A stretch of 64,000 nt of DNA from CAVSRC01 sp963798195 (GCA_963798195.1 CAWCSF010000008.1:1-64000), one strand, 5' to 3'. Shown: positions 17,628-26,448, numbered from the stretch's first letter. A program made the numbers and translations. Notes: generated by a model not told the origin, from the sequence alone.

Positions 17628-18401
17628 CCGTCCGTTACGAGGTCGCCGACCACGTCGCCCGGGTGACCATCGACCGGCCCGAACGCATGAACGCCGTCGA
17701 TTCGGCGACGGAAAAGCGGCTGATCGAAATCTGGGAAGAGATCGAGGGCCGCAACGACATCCGCTGCATCGTGCTCACCGGTGCGGGCGAACGCGCCTTC
17801 TCGGCCGGCGCCGACATGAAGGAGCCGAACGCCAAGAACGGCGTCGAGTACTGGGCCGACACGCGCCCCGGCGGCTTCGGCGGCATCGCGCTGCGCAGCA
17901 CGCTCGATGTGCCGGTGATTGCGCGCGTCAACGGTTTTGCATTCGGCGGCGGCTTCGAGATGGTGCTCGGCGCCGATATCGTCATCGCATCCGAGGACGC
18001 GACCTTCGGCCTGACCGAGCCCCGCGTCGGGCGGCTGCCGCTGGAAGGCGGCATGGTGCTGCTGCCGCGGCGCGTGCCGCGCAATCTTGCGATGGGCCTG
18101 CTGCTCACCGGCCGGCGGTTTCCCGCGGCGGACCTTTACCGCTGGGGCCTCGTCAACGAGGTGGTGCCGCGCGACAAGCTGGATGAGGCCGTCGAAGCCT
18201 GGGTCGCCGACATCGTCGCCTGCGCGCCGCTGTCGATCCGCGCCATCAAGCACACCGTCAACCGCACGGGCCACCTCTCGCCCGTCGAGGCGCAGGCGCA
18301 TGCGCACCGGCCCGCTGCTCGCGGCGCTGGCCAGCGAGGACTCCCAGGAAGGCGTCCGCGCCTTCGTGGAGAAGCGGGCGCCGGTCTGGCAGGGGCGCTG
18401 A
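17624..18401 (+). CDS. Enoyl-CoA hydratase/isomerase family protein, one frameshift near C-terminus
   Basis: A crotonase-fold enzyme of about 258 residues. The CoA oxyanion-hole segments are present: FSAGADMKEPN near residues 63-70 and VNGFAFGGGFEMVLGADIVIA near residues 104-123, then LTEPRVGRLPLEGG. As written the frame breaks near 18298. Deleting one base restores MRTGPLLAALASEDSQEGVRAFVEKRAPVW and a TGA at 18399-18401 that overlaps the ferredoxin ATG; uncorrected, it reads through in frame as a false hydratase-ferredoxin fusion. It would hydrate or isomerise the acyl-CoA made by the CoA transferase. Confidence 0.87.
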
Positions 18402-18733
18402 TGACCTACGTGATCACCGACGCCTGCATCGACGTGAAGGATGGCACCTGCGTCGACGTGTGCCCGGTGGATTGCATCTACGAAGGCGGGCGGATGTTCT
18501 ACATCCAGCCAGACGAATGCGTGAATTGCGGCATCTGCGTCTCCGTCTGTCCGGTCGAGGCGATCTACGCCGACGACCGGCTTCCGGCCCAGTTTTCGGA
18601 ATACGTCGCCGTCAATCGCGAGTTCTTCGGCGACGAGGTCACCGGCTGGGGCGAGCCCGGCGGGCTTTCGGACACGTTCCGCAGCGACAAGGACCATCCG
18701 ATCGTTCGCGACCGGCCGCCGCGCGCGGCCTGA
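18401..18733 (+). CDS. 7Fe-type ferredoxin ([3Fe-4S][4Fe-4S])
   Basis: A 110-residue ferredoxin resembling the FdxA type of actinobacteria and Azotobacter ferredoxin I. Cysteines are C8, C16, C20 and C24 in the first half and the C-x2-C-x3-CP cluster in DECVNCGICVSVCPVEA. Residue 11, a Cys in Azotobacter ferredoxin I, is Val here, so the cluster using C8 and C16 can only be the 3Fe type. It is a low-potential electron carrier and probably serves the FAD oxidoreductase of the operon. The ATG overlaps the hydratase stop (TGATG). Confidence 0.9.
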   Translation: MTYVITDACIDVKDGTCVDVCPVDCIYEGGRMFYIQPDECVNCGICVSVCPVEAIYADDRLPAQFSEYVAVNREFFGDEVTGWGEPGGLSDTFRSDKDHPIVRDRPPRAA

Positions 18734-18774
18734 GCGGTTGTTCTGGCGTGGCCGCGCGATAGTGGGCTAGGCTC

Positions 18775-19749
18775 ATGGCCATGCACGCCGCCGCCCTCCG
18801 CTATCTGGAAGAGGTTGCCCGCGCCGGATCGATCCGCCAGGCGGCGGAACGGCTGAACGTGGCGGCGTCGGCGGTCAACCGCCAGATCCTGAAACTTGAG
18901 GATGAGTTTGGTGTCCAGCTTTTCGAGCGGCTGCCGCGCGGTCTGCGCCTGACGCCGGCCGGCGACCTTGCCGTGCGCCACGCGCGTTCGACGCTGCACG
19001 ATTTCGAGCGGTTGCGCGGCGAGATCAGCGAGTTGAAAGGCGTGAAGAGCGGCGTTGTCCGCATCGCCTGCCTCGACAGTCTTCTCGCCCACGTGCTGCC
19101 TGAGGTGATCACGGCGTTCAACCGCCGCCATCCGGCCGTCACGTTCCTCGTCGAGGGCGGCACTCACGGCACGATCGTCCATCTGGTGGCCGATGGCGAC
19201 GTCGACTTCGGCGTCACCTTCAACCTGGAGCGACACCCGGACCTCTTTCTGTCTGCAGACATCCCCATGCCGATCATGGCGATGATGGCGCCGGATCATC
19301 CGCTGGCAGGTCGCGCGCAGGTTACCGTCGACGAATGCGCCGCCTACCCGATGCTGCTTCAGCAGGATACGCAGCCGATCCGTTCGCAGATCGACACCGA
19401 GATGCAGATCCTGCACAAGCTCCGCCGGCCGCTTGTCTCCTGCAACAACATGTCATTGCTTAAGCAACTGGTGCTGAACGGCCTCGGTATCGCGTTCTAC
19501 ACGCCGATCGGCTTCCTGCGCGAACTGAAGAACGGAACTGTGCGCTCGGTGCCCGTGACCGGCCAGTCGATGTCGAAGCTGCGCGTTGGCCTTCTGCTCC
19601 ATCGGCGGCGGCGGCCGGGACCGGCGGCCGCGGCTATGGCCGAGGCGATGGGCGTCGCCCTCAAGCAACTCGAGAAGCAGATGGAGCCCAAGCCGCAACG
19701 CGCGTCGCGCCGCCGCGCGCCTGCCTACGCCTCGAGCGGCGGGGCGTAG
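18775..19749 (+). CDS. LysR family transcriptional regulator
   Basis: A 324-residue regulator with an N-terminal winged helix (ALRYLEEVARAGSIRQAAERLNVAASAVNRQILKLEDEFGVQLFERLPRGL is the DNA-binding part) and a periplasmic-binding-like effector domain (VRIACLDSLLAHVLPEVI, VADGDVDFGVTFN, LVLNGLGIAFYTPIGFL). It lies 41 bases after the ferredoxin gene on the same strand, so it may control that operon. The Arg-rich tail overlaps the convergent deaminase-like gene by 25 bases. ATG codons at 18775 and 18781 are both possible starts. Confidence 0.92.
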   Translation: MAMHAAALRYLEEVARAGSIRQAAERLNVAASAVNRQILKLEDEFGVQLFERLPRGLRLTPAGDLAVRHARSTLHDFERLRGEISELKGVKSGVVRIACLDSLLAHVLPEVITAFNRRHPAVTFLVEGGTHGTIVHLVADGDVDFGVTFNLERHPDLFLSADIPMPIMAMMAPDHPLAGRAQVTVDECAAYPMLLQQDTQPIRSQIDTEMQILHKLRRPLVSCNNMSLLKQLVLNGLGIAFYTPIGFLRELKNGTVRSVPVTGQSMSKLRVGLLLHRRRRPGPAAAAMAEAMGVALKQLEKQMEPKPQRASRRRAPAYASSGGA

Positions 19750-21026
19750 TCGGCCGGGTCGACGGACGACGGCCGGCCTTCCAGCGAGAGTTTCGTGACC
19801 TGCGCCGGCATCTCGGCGATGACCCTGCCGCGCCGGATCACCGCCAGCCGTCGCGCCCTGAGCCGGATCGCCTCGATGGGATCGGCGGCCTGCAGTAACA
19901 CCATGTCGGCGTTGCAGCCGACGGCCAGACCGTAACCGTCGAGCTGCATGACCTTCGCGGGATTGGCCGTCACCGCCTCGAAGCAGAAGCGCATCGCTTC
20001 GCGGCTGGAGAGCTGGCCGACATGCAGGCCCATATTGGCGACGTCGAGCATGTCGCCGCTGCCCAGCGAATACCAGGGGTCCATGCAACAATCCTGCCCG
20101 AACGCGACGTTGATCCCGTATCGGCGCATCTCCGGCACGCGCGTCTGCCCGCGCCGCTTCGGATACGTGTCGTGGCGGCCCTGCAGCATGATGTTGATGA
20201 GCGGATTGGGGATGGCGTGGACCTGTGACTCGGCCATCAAGGGCAGGAGCTTGGACACGTAGTAGTTGTCCATCGAATGCATCGAGGTCAGATGCGAGCC
20301 AGCGACCCGCGTCTCCAGTCCAAGCCGCTTTGTCTCCGCGACGAGGGTCTCGATGTGCCGCGACAGCGGGTCGTCGCTCTCGTCGCAGTGCATGTCGACC
20401 AGAAGTCCGCGCTTTGCCGCGATCTCGCAGAGCGCCGTCACGCTGCGGGCGCCATCGGCCATGGTGCGCTCGAAATGCGGGATGCCGCCGACCACGTCGA
20501 CGCCCTTGTCCAGCGCGCGTTCGAGGTTCCTCGCCGCCGTCGCCGAACGGTAATAGCCGTCCTGCGGAAAGGCGACGAGTTGCAGGTCGATGTAAGGCGC
20601 GATCTTCTTCTTCACCTCCAGCAGCGCATCGACCGCGAGCAGCCGGTCGTCGCAGATGTCCACATGGGTGCGGATGGCGAGCAGCCCTTGCGCCACCGCG
20701 AGATCGCAGTAGCGCAGCGCACGCTCGATCACCGCTTCCGGCGTCAGAAGCGGCTTCAGCTCACCCCAAAGCGCGATGCCCTCCAGTAGCGTGCCCGACT
20801 GGTTGAGCCGTGGCAGGCCGAGCGAGAGCGTCGCATCCATGTGGAAATGACAGTCAATGAAGGGTGGCGACACCAGCCGCCCGCCGGCATCGATTGTCCG
20901 CGCCGCCTCGCCGGATATGCCGGCCTCGATCGCGGTGATCTTGCCGCCGGAACACGCAATATCGACGCCGCGCCGGCCATCCGGCAGCGTGGCGTTCCTG
21001 ACGACGAGATCGAGCGGACCGGCCAT
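19725..21026 (-). CDS. Cytosine deaminase-like amidohydrolase with altered active site
   Basis: A 433-residue amidohydrolase very similar in pattern to E. coli CodA (LNQSGTLLEGIALWGELKPLLT, IRTHVDICDDRLLAVDALLEVKKKI, HDTYPKRRGQTRVPEM). Metal ligands H60, H62, H213 and D312 and the proton shuttle E216 (MHCDESDD) are present. CodA has FGHDD before DPWY; here it is FGQDCCMDPWY, so the residue matching CodA Asp314, which contacts the pyrimidine, is Cys313. This suggests a related cyclic amidine or amide instead of cytosine. The start at 21026 overlaps the permease stop (TGATG); the open frame upstream shadows that permease. It is the last gene of the BMP-type importer operon. Confidence 0.88.
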   Translation of the reverse strand: MAGPLDLVVRNATLPDGRRGVDIACSGGKITAIEAGISGEAARTIDAGGRLVSPPFIDCHFHMDATLSLGLPRLNQSGTLLEGIALWGELKPLLTPEAVIERALRYCDLAVAQGLLAIRTHVDICDDRLLAVDALLEVKKKIAPYIDLQLVAFPQDGYYRSATAARNLERALDKGVDVVGGIPHFERTMADGARSVTALCEIAAKRGLLVDMHCDESDDPLSRHIETLVAETKRLGLETRVAGSHLTSMHSMDNYYVSKLLPLMAESQVHAIPNPLINIMLQGRHDTYPKRRGQTRVPEMRRYGINVAFGQDCCMDPWYSLGSGDMLDVANMGLHVGQLSSREAMRFCFEAVTANPAKVMQLDGYGLAVGCNADMVLLQAADPIEAIRLRARRLAVIRRGRVIAEMPAQVTKLSLEGRPSSVDPADYAPPLEA

Positions 21027-21970
21027 CAGCGTTCCTCCTTGCGGAACGGAACCAGCAGGCTCGCCGGCGCCAGCGCGCTGCGCGAGACGAAGGCCATGGC
21101 GGCAATGGTGAAGACGAAAGGCAGCATGAGGAACACCTGGTAGGGAACGTGGAGGATGTTGGTCGCCTGAAGGCGAAGCTGCAATGCCTCCAGCGCCGCG
21201 AAGAGCAGCGCACCGGCGGCGCAACGCCACGGATTCCACAGGCCGAAGACAACCAGCGCGATCGATACCCAGCCTCGGCCGGAGATGACGCCGAAGGTGA
21301 AGGCATTGAACTGGGCCATCGTCAGATAGGCGCCCGCCAGCCCCATGAGCGCCCCGCCGATCACAAGCGACTGCGTGCGCATGCCCCAGACACTGATACC
21401 GGCGGCATCGGCGGCGCGCGGGTTTTCTCCGACCGTGCGCAGCTCCAGCCCCCACGACGTCCGGTAAAGCACGAAGGCCACCGCCGGCACCGCGAGGAGC
21501 GCGATATATGTAAGGGCGGTCTGTGTGAAGATCACCGGGCCGAGGAAAGGGATGTCGGAGAGGCCGGGGATCGCGATCGGCTTGAACGGCACGATATTGG
21601 GCGGCACCGCCGGCTGGCCGAAGATCACCCTGTAGAAATAGAACGCGAGGCCGGTCGAGAGCAGCGTCATGCCGATGCCGGACACGTGCTGGCTGACGCC
21701 GAGCACGACGGCGAGCAGCGACATCACCAGGCCGGCGATGGCGCCGGTCAGCATCGCCGCGGCGACGCCCAGCCAGAGGTTGCCGGTGAAATACCCGGTG
21801 GCAAAGCCGACCATGGCGCCGAGCAGCATGATGCCCTCGATGCCGAGGTTGAGCACGCCGGCGCGCTCGTTGATCAGTTCGCCAAGGGTCGCCAGCAGCA
21901 GCGGCGTCGAAATGCGGATGATCGCCGCGAAGAAGCTGACCTGCAGGATCTGCGTGGCGATCTCAAGCAT
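21026..21970 (-). CDS. Nucleoside-type (BMP) ABC transporter permease, second subunit
   Basis: A 314-residue membrane protein of the YufQ/NupQ type: LLATLGELINERAGVLNLGIEGIMLLGAM at the N-terminus and many hydrophobic segments. It forms the channel with the larger permease at 21963-23021. The ATG overlaps the end of that gene, and its TGA overlaps the deaminase start. Confidence 0.93.
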   Translation of the reverse strand: MLEIATQILQVSFFAAIIRISTPLLLATLGELINERAGVLNLGIEGIMLLGAMVGFATGYFTGNLWLGVAAAMLTGAIAGLVMSLLAVVLGVSQHVSGIGMTLLSTGLAFYFYRVIFGQPAVPPNIVPFKPIAIPGLSDIPFLGPVIFTQTALTYIALLAVPAVAFVLYRTSWGLELRTVGENPRAADAAGISVWGMRTQSLVIGGALMGLAGAYLTMAQFNAFTFGVISGRGWVSIALVVFGLWNPWRCAAGALLFAALEALQLRLQATNILHVPYQVFLMLPFVFTIAAMAFVSRSALAPASLLVPFRKEER

Positions 21971-23021
21971 GGCGCACCACGCGCAAGCGGTAGGTCGCGA
22001 AGAGCCGCATCGCCACCATGGTCATCAGCGCCGTGCCCTGGATCACGTCGGCGAGGTAGATCGGCACACCCAGGCTGCGCGACATGGTGCCGGCGCCATT
22101 GAAGATCACGGCGAAGAACAGCGCCGCCGGAATCGCACCGATCGGATTGAGTTCAGCCAATGTCGCGATGACGATGCCGGCATAGCCGTAGCCTGACGAC
22201 AGGTCCGACGTGACCTGATAGCGCACGCCGCCGACCTCGCCCGCGCCGGCAAGCCCGGCGAGCGCGCCGGAGATCAGCGCCGCTATGACAATGACGCGGC
22301 TGACGGGGATCCCGGCATAATTCGCCGCCGCCGGATTGTGTCCAACCGCGCGGATCTGGAAGCCGAGCGTCGTGCGGCTGATCATCCACCACACCGCGAT
22401 TGCAGCGATGACCGCCAATGCGACGCCGAGATGCACGGTGTAGCCGGCGAGGAGGGGGAATTCGGCCTCGGGCCGGATGCTCGGCGCGTTGGGATATCCG
22501 CTCTTCGGATCGCGCCACGGCCCCTCCAGCAACGCAGTGACGCCATAGAGCATGATGAAATTCAGCAACAGCGTCGACACCACGTCGTCGACCTTGAGCT
22601 TCACTTTCAGCAGCGCCGGTAGCAGCGCCCAGAGCGCTCCGAAGATCGCCGCCCCGACGATCATCAGTGGCACCAGGCTGAAGGCAGGGAGCCACACACG
22701 CTCTCCGATCCAGCACGCCGCGATCGCGCCCGCCATCAATTGCCCCTCGGCACCGATGTTCCAGAACTTCGCGCGAAACGCGACGACGACGGCGAGGCCG
22801 GTGAAGAGCAGGGGCGCCGCCTTCACCAGCGTGTCCTGCAGGTCGTAGGTCGTCTCGAAGGTCGAGAGCAGCAGCAGCGAATAGGCATCAAGCACGTTCG
22901 CGCCGGCGAGCCAGACGAGCACGCTGCACAGGACCAGCGCCACGACGACCGCCGCCAGCGGCAGGAGAATCTGCACATGCAGCGGCGTTTCTTGGCGGCG
23001 CTCGAGCCTGAACCGCGTCAT
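21963..23021 (-). CDS. Nucleoside-type (BMP) ABC transporter permease, first subunit
   Basis: A 352-residue membrane protein of the YufP/NupP type with motifs FRAKFWNIGAEGQLMAGAI and KVDDVVSTLLLNFIMLYG. The start MTRFRLERRQE at 23021 is fixed by an ATGA overlap with the ATPase stop; the longer frame upstream shadows the ATPase gene. It works with the second permease, the double ATPase and the BMP-type binding protein. Confidence 0.93.
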   Translation of the reverse strand: MTRFRLERRQETPLHVQILLPLAAVVVALVLCSVLVWLAGANVLDAYSLLLLSTFETTYDLQDTLVKAAPLLFTGLAVVVAFRAKFWNIGAEGQLMAGAIAACWIGERVWLPAFSLVPLMIVGAAIFGALWALLPALLKVKLKVDDVVSTLLLNFIMLYGVTALLEGPWRDPKSGYPNAPSIRPEAEFPLLAGYTVHLGVALAVIAAIAVWWMISRTTLGFQIRAVGHNPAAANYAGIPVSRVIVIAALISGALAGLAGAGEVGGVRYQVTSDLSSGYGYAGIVIATLAELNPIGAIPAALFFAVIFNGAGTMSRSLGVPIYLADVIQGTALMTMVAMRLFATYRLRVVRHA

Positions 23022-24526
23022 GCCGCCTGCTCCACGCCAGCCATCAACAGGCCGACGCGCTCGACGGTGGCCTCCTCGACCGGCATGTCGGCCAGTATCC
23101 GCCCGCCATACATAACGGCGATGCGGTCCGAGAGTTGGAAGATCTCCTCCAGGTCCTCGCTGATCAGCAGCACGGCGCCGCCGCGGGCACGCAAGGCCAG
23201 AAACTGGCCGTGGATGAATTCGGTCGCGCCGACGTCGATGCCGCGTGTCGGCTGGGCGGCGAGCAGGATTTTCGGGTCGTGGGCGATCTCGCGGGCGAGC
23301 AACGCTTTCTGCAGGTTGCCGCCGGAGAGCGCGCCGGTGCGCGCCTCCGGCCCCGAGGTGCGGATATCGAAGCGTTCGATCTGATCGCTGGCGAATTGCC
23401 GTATGGCGCGCCGGTCGAGAATGCCGCGCCGGCTGAACGGCGGCGAGCCGACCCAGGGCAGCGCCATGCTTTCCGCCAGGGGCAGGGCGCCGATCATGCC
23501 GATGGCCATGCGGTCCTCCGGCACGCGCCCGACATGCAGGGCCTGCATCCGGCGCGGCGTCGGCCGCGCAATCTCCGCGCCGTCGATCGCGATCGTGCCG
23601 GCGGTCGGCGTGAGCACGCCGGCGACCACGTCGGCCAGTTCGCGTTGTCCGTTGCCGGAGACCCCGGCGATGCCGACAATTTCGCCGGCGCGCAGCGTGA
23701 GCGAGACGTCCTTGAGACCGCTGGCGCCCGCGGTCGAGACATGGTGGAACGCGAGCAGCGGTGCGCCGGGAATCTGCGTCGGCCGCTGCGGCGGACTGAG
23801 GTCGCGTCCGCACATCAGGCGGGCGAGTTCGCCCTTGGAGATGTCCCGCGCGTTCGTCCGCTCGGCGACCACTTTGCCGTGGCGCATCACGGTGATGCGG
23901 TTGGTGATCGCGATCACCTCGTCAAGCTTGTGCGAAATGAAGATGACGCCCATGCCGCGCGCGGTCATGGCGCGCAGTGCGGCGAACAGGCCATCGCTCT
24001 CGTGCGGGGTTAGGGTCGCGGTCGGCTCGTCGAGCACCAGAATGCGCGCGCCGCGCACCAGCGACTTGGCAATCTCGACGCGCTGCTGTTCGCCGATGGA
24101 TAGGTCGCCGACCCGGCGGTCGGGGTCGAGCACGATGTGGAAGTCGCGGCCTATCTGTTCCAGCCGTTGCAGCACCGTCCGTCGGTTCAGGCGGCCGTCA
24201 GGGCCGGCGCGGCCGACGAGCAGGTTCTCCAGCACGGTGTGGCGCGGAACCAGGTGGAAATGCTGGTGCACCATGCCAATGCCCAGCGCCAGTGCATCGG
24301 CGGAGCTGCGGATCGTCGCCGGCTTGCCGTCCACCTCGATCGTGCCCGCGTCGGCGGCGTAGGTGCCGAAAAGCACGTTCATCAGGCTGGTCTTGCCGGC
24401 GCCGTTCTCGCCGAGCAGGCCGAGGATATCGCCGGCATCGAGCCGCAGTTCGACGCCGGCGCAGGCCTGCACCGGCCCGAAGCTCTTCGAAATGCCGCGC
24501 ATGTGGACAAGCGGCGGCGGGCTCAT
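23018..24526 (-). CDS. Nucleoside-type ABC transporter ATP-binding protein (two ABC domains)
   Basis: A 502-residue protein with two nucleotide-binding domains, as in YufO/NupO and RbsA. The first has Walker A GENGAGKTSLMNVL, signature LSIGEQQRVEIAKSL and Walker B ILVLDEPTATLTPHE. The second has a degenerate Walker A (GVSGNGQRELADVV), signature LSGGNLQKALLAREIA and ILLAAQPTRGIDVGA, the usual asymmetry of the family. It powers uptake by the two permeases. A 76-base gap with a strong hairpin separates it from the binding-protein gene. Confidence 0.94.
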   Translation of the reverse strand: MSPPPLVHMRGISKSFGPVQACAGVELRLDAGDILGLLGENGAGKTSLMNVLFGTYAADAGTIEVDGKPATIRSSADALALGIGMVHQHFHLVPRHTVLENLLVGRAGPDGRLNRRTVLQRLEQIGRDFHIVLDPDRRVGDLSIGEQQRVEIAKSLVRGARILVLDEPTATLTPHESDGLFAALRAMTARGMGVIFISHKLDEVIAITNRITVMRHGKVVAERTNARDISKGELARLMCGRDLSPPQRPTQIPGAPLLAFHHVSTAGASGLKDVSLTLRAGEIVGIAGVSGNGQRELADVVAGVLTPTAGTIAIDGAEIARPTPRRMQALHVGRVPEDRMAIGMIGALPLAESMALPWVGSPPFSRRGILDRRAIRQFASDQIERFDIRTSGPEARTGALSGGNLQKALLAREIAHDPKILLAAQPTRGIDVGATEFIHGQFLALRARGGAVLLISEDLEEIFQLSDRIAVMYGGRILADMPVEEATVERVGLLMAGVEQAA

Positions 24527-24556
24527 GCCGCGTCTCCGGTCGATTGCGGGGGCTTG

Positions 24557-24587
24557 GGATCAGGGAGACCGGCGGTCCCCCTGATCC
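24557..24587 (-). terminator. Intercistronic stem-loop (partial terminator or mRNA-stabilising hairpin)
   Basis: A perfect 9-base stem GGATCAGGG/CCCTGATCC continues after one mismatched pair into a 4-base stem GACC/GGTC with a GGC loop. It falls between the binding-protein stop (24603) and the ATPase start (24526). There is no T tract on the minus strand after it, so it is more likely to protect the upstream mRNA or weaken read-through, which gives more binding protein than membrane components. Confidence 0.65.
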
Positions 24588-24602
24588 GTTTCCGGAGCGG
24601 GC

Positions 24603-25631
24603 CTATTCCGAGACCGGTGTGGTCTCGTTGACCGAGACGCGGAGGTCGCCGGCGAGGATCGCCTGCTTCTTCTCCTCGACCAGCTTCATCACGTCGGCCG
24701 GCAGCTTGCTCTCCCACGCGTGGAACGGCGCCAGCGTCGCGCCGCCCTTGGCCATGAACGAGAACGTGCCGAAATCCTGCGCCGTATAGACGCCGGCCTG
24801 CACCTGCTTGATGGCGGCCTGGATGGTCGGCCACATGTCCCACACCGGTCCGGTGATGACCGTATCGGGGGCCAGCGACGACTGATCCGACATGTTGGAG
24901 AAGGCGACGATGCCCTTTTCCTGCGCGGCTTCGACGACGCCGAAGCGCTCCGCAAAGATCGCGTCCACGCCGGCCGCGATCTGGGCCAGCGCCGCTTCCT
25001 TCGCCTTCGGCGGATCGAAGAACGAGCCGATGAAGGTGACTTTGCACTTCACCGCCGGGTTCGCGTCCTTGGCGCCCTGGCAATAGGCGTTCACCAGCCG
25101 ATCGACCTCGGGGATATCCATAGCCGCGACGGAGCCGATGGTGTTCGACTTGGTCATCTTGCCCGCGATGATGCCCGAAAGGTACGCCGGCTCGTGGATC
25201 CAGTTGTCATAGACCGAGAAGTTAGGCTCGGCCGGGCCCTGGCCCGATCCGAAGACGAAGGCGACGTCGGGGAATTCCTTTGCGACGCGGCGCGTGACGT
25301 CCTCGGCGGCGAAGGCATCGCCGGTGATCATCTTGTAGCCGTCGCGCGCGAATTCGCGCAGCACCCGGGCGTAGTCGGCCGAGGGCACGCTCTCCGCCCA
25401 CTTGTACTCGATGCCGAGCTCGTCCTGCGCCTTCAGCAGCGCCACGTGGATCTGGTTCACCCACGGCTCTTCGATCGGCGTCGAGAAGATCGACGCGACC
25501 TTCAGCTTGTCCGCGGCGAGCGCCGGGGAAACGAAGCCGGCGACCGCGAGCGCACCCGCTACCGCCACACCGACAAGGCCGCGCCGGCTGATGCCGTTGC
25601 CACGATCCTGAGCCGACTGTTTATTCCGCAT
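24603..25631 (-). CDS. BMP family ABC transporter substrate-binding protein
   Basis: A 342-residue exported protein of the PnrA/BMP family. The N-terminus has a twin-arginine-like signal (GISRRGLVGVAVAGALAVAG, cut near ALA-AD). The mature protein starts KLKVASIFSTPIEEPWVNQIH and has ADYARVLREFARDGYKMITGDAF and PEVDRLVNAYCQGAKDANP. AGGAGGGG precedes the ATG by about 4 bases. Family members bind nucleosides or purine-like ligands; the linked deaminase-like enzyme supports a nucleobase-like ligand here. First gene of the operon. Confidence 0.93.
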   Translation of the reverse strand: MRNKQSAQDRGNGISRRGLVGVAVAGALAVAGFVSPALAADKLKVASIFSTPIEEPWVNQIHVALLKAQDELGIEYKWAESVPSADYARVLREFARDGYKMITGDAFAAEDVTRRVAKEFPDVAFVFGSGQGPAEPNFSVYDNWIHEPAYLSGIIAGKMTKSNTIGSVAAMDIPEVDRLVNAYCQGAKDANPAVKCKVTFIGSFFDPPKAKEAALAQIAAGVDAIFAERFGVVEAAQEKGIVAFSNMSDQSSLAPDTVITGPVWDMWPTIQAAIKQVQAGVYTAQDFGTFSFMAKGGATLAPFHAWESKLPADVMKLVEEKKQAILAGDLRVSVNETTPVSE

Positions 25632-25782
25632 GCGCCCCTCCTGAATTGGGAAACCTCTGGCGCGTCATGGCTAGCAAGAACGGTGCCTGACGGCCGCGGT
25701 CCGACGCTCGACCTTACGAGTTGGCCGATTTCTTGTCGAATCCACGCAGGACGGATTTCTTCGCGGGCACTGCAGCGTCCGC

Positions 25783-26148
25783 TTAGGTGTGGCCGCGCAC
25801 ACGCCGGCGCCCACCCGGCTCCGTCGTCGCGCCCTTTTCGGCGGGCCTGGCAGGTGGACAATAGGCCTTTGCCAGCGCCGCTATGACCAGCAGCACTTCC
25901 GGCCGGGTGATGCGGTAGTAGACGGTCGTCCCCTCGCGCCGCGATTCCACCAGCCCATCCGCTCGCAGCCGCATGAGCTGCTGCGACATCGGCACCTGCT
26001 CGATATGGCCAAGCTCGGCGCGCAATTCCGCCACCGATTTCTCATCCGACCCGAGCGCGCACAGCACCAGCAGGCGCTGCGGATGCGACAGGCTGCGCAT
26101 CAGGTCCGCCGCCTCGTCGCTTGCCGGAATCATTTCTTTTACATTCAT
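25783..26148 (-). CDS. ArsR family regulator, two-cysteine SqrR/BigR-like (putative persulfide sensor)
   Basis: A 121-residue winged-helix repressor; start MNVKEMIPASDEAADLMRSL at 26148. DNA-binding residues lie in VPMSQQLMRLRADGLVESRREG and the wing in TTVYYRI. It has only two cysteines, C30 (RLLVLCAL) and C97 (KAYCPP), 67 residues apart. SqrR (C41/C107) and BigR (C42/C108), which sense reactive sulfur by forming a polysulfide link, have 66 between theirs and the same local sequence. It has no classical ArsR metal site (ELCVCDL). It is divergent from the DUF2892-RND genes and overlaps candidate operator repeats, so it probably represses them. Confidence 0.85.
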   Translation of the reverse strand: MNVKEMIPASDEAADLMRSLSHPQRLLVLCALGSDEKSVAELRAELGHIEQVPMSQQLMRLRADGLVESRREGTTVYYRITRPEVLLVIAALAKAYCPPARPAEKGATTEPGGRRRVRGHT

Positions 26149-26173
26149 GTTCTTGAAATTAGTATCTTTGAAT
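26143..26173. promoter_or_regulatory. Putative operator: tandem ATTC-N8-GAAT-like repeats
   Basis: ATTC-N8-GAAA (26143-26158) and ATTA-N8-GAAT (26158-26173) each match 7 of 8 positions of the ATTC-N8-GAAT pattern I recall for SqrR-type regulators. Viewed as a whole, ACATTC and GAATGT form the outer arms of a 35-base palindrome (26141-26175). The left site covers the regulator's own start codon, consistent with autorepression. No reporter or binding data; inference only. Confidence 0.4.
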
Positions 26174-26241
26174 GTTACGTCAAGGGTACCAGAGCGATCT
26201 CGCGCCATTCTGGCCGGCGAGAATAGCGACAGGAGCTGAAA

Positions 26242-26448
26242 ATGACCATCGAACGCGCCGTCTTCGCCTTTGCGGGAACCCTCATTCTTGCCTCGCTGGC
26301 GCTCGGCTTTTTCGTCTCGCCTTATTGGTATCTGCTGACGGCCTTCGTGGGTCTCAACATGTTTCAGTTCGCGTTTTCCGGTCTGTGCCCCGCAGCGCGC
26401 GTCTTCAAGCGTTTGGGGCTGAAGCCCACTTCCGGCGAGCACAACTGA
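26242..26448 (+). CDS. DUF2892 small membrane protein
   Basis: A 68-residue protein with two hydrophobic helices (AVFAFAGTLILASLALGFFV and WYLLTAFVGLNMFQFAFSGL) followed by the family hallmark CPAARVFKRLGLK. This is the membrane module that is also attached to rhodanese domains in YgaP. AGGAG is 6 bases before the ATG. It is common in sulfur-related operons. The single Cys after the second helix could carry persulfide; this is inference. Confidence 0.88.
   Translation: MTIERAVFAFAGTLILASLALGFFVSPYWYLLTAFVGLNMFQFAFSGLCPAARVFKRLGLKPTSGEHN

Noticed and set aside
17624..18733. An enoyl-CoA hydratase-ferredoxin fusion
   Set aside because: The hydratase C-terminus is found in another frame, ending in a TGA that overlaps a normal ferredoxin start.
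19725..21455. A 576-residue start for the cytosine deaminase-like protein
   Set aside because: The first 143 codons shadow the permease gene; the TGATG at 21026-21028 marks the real start.
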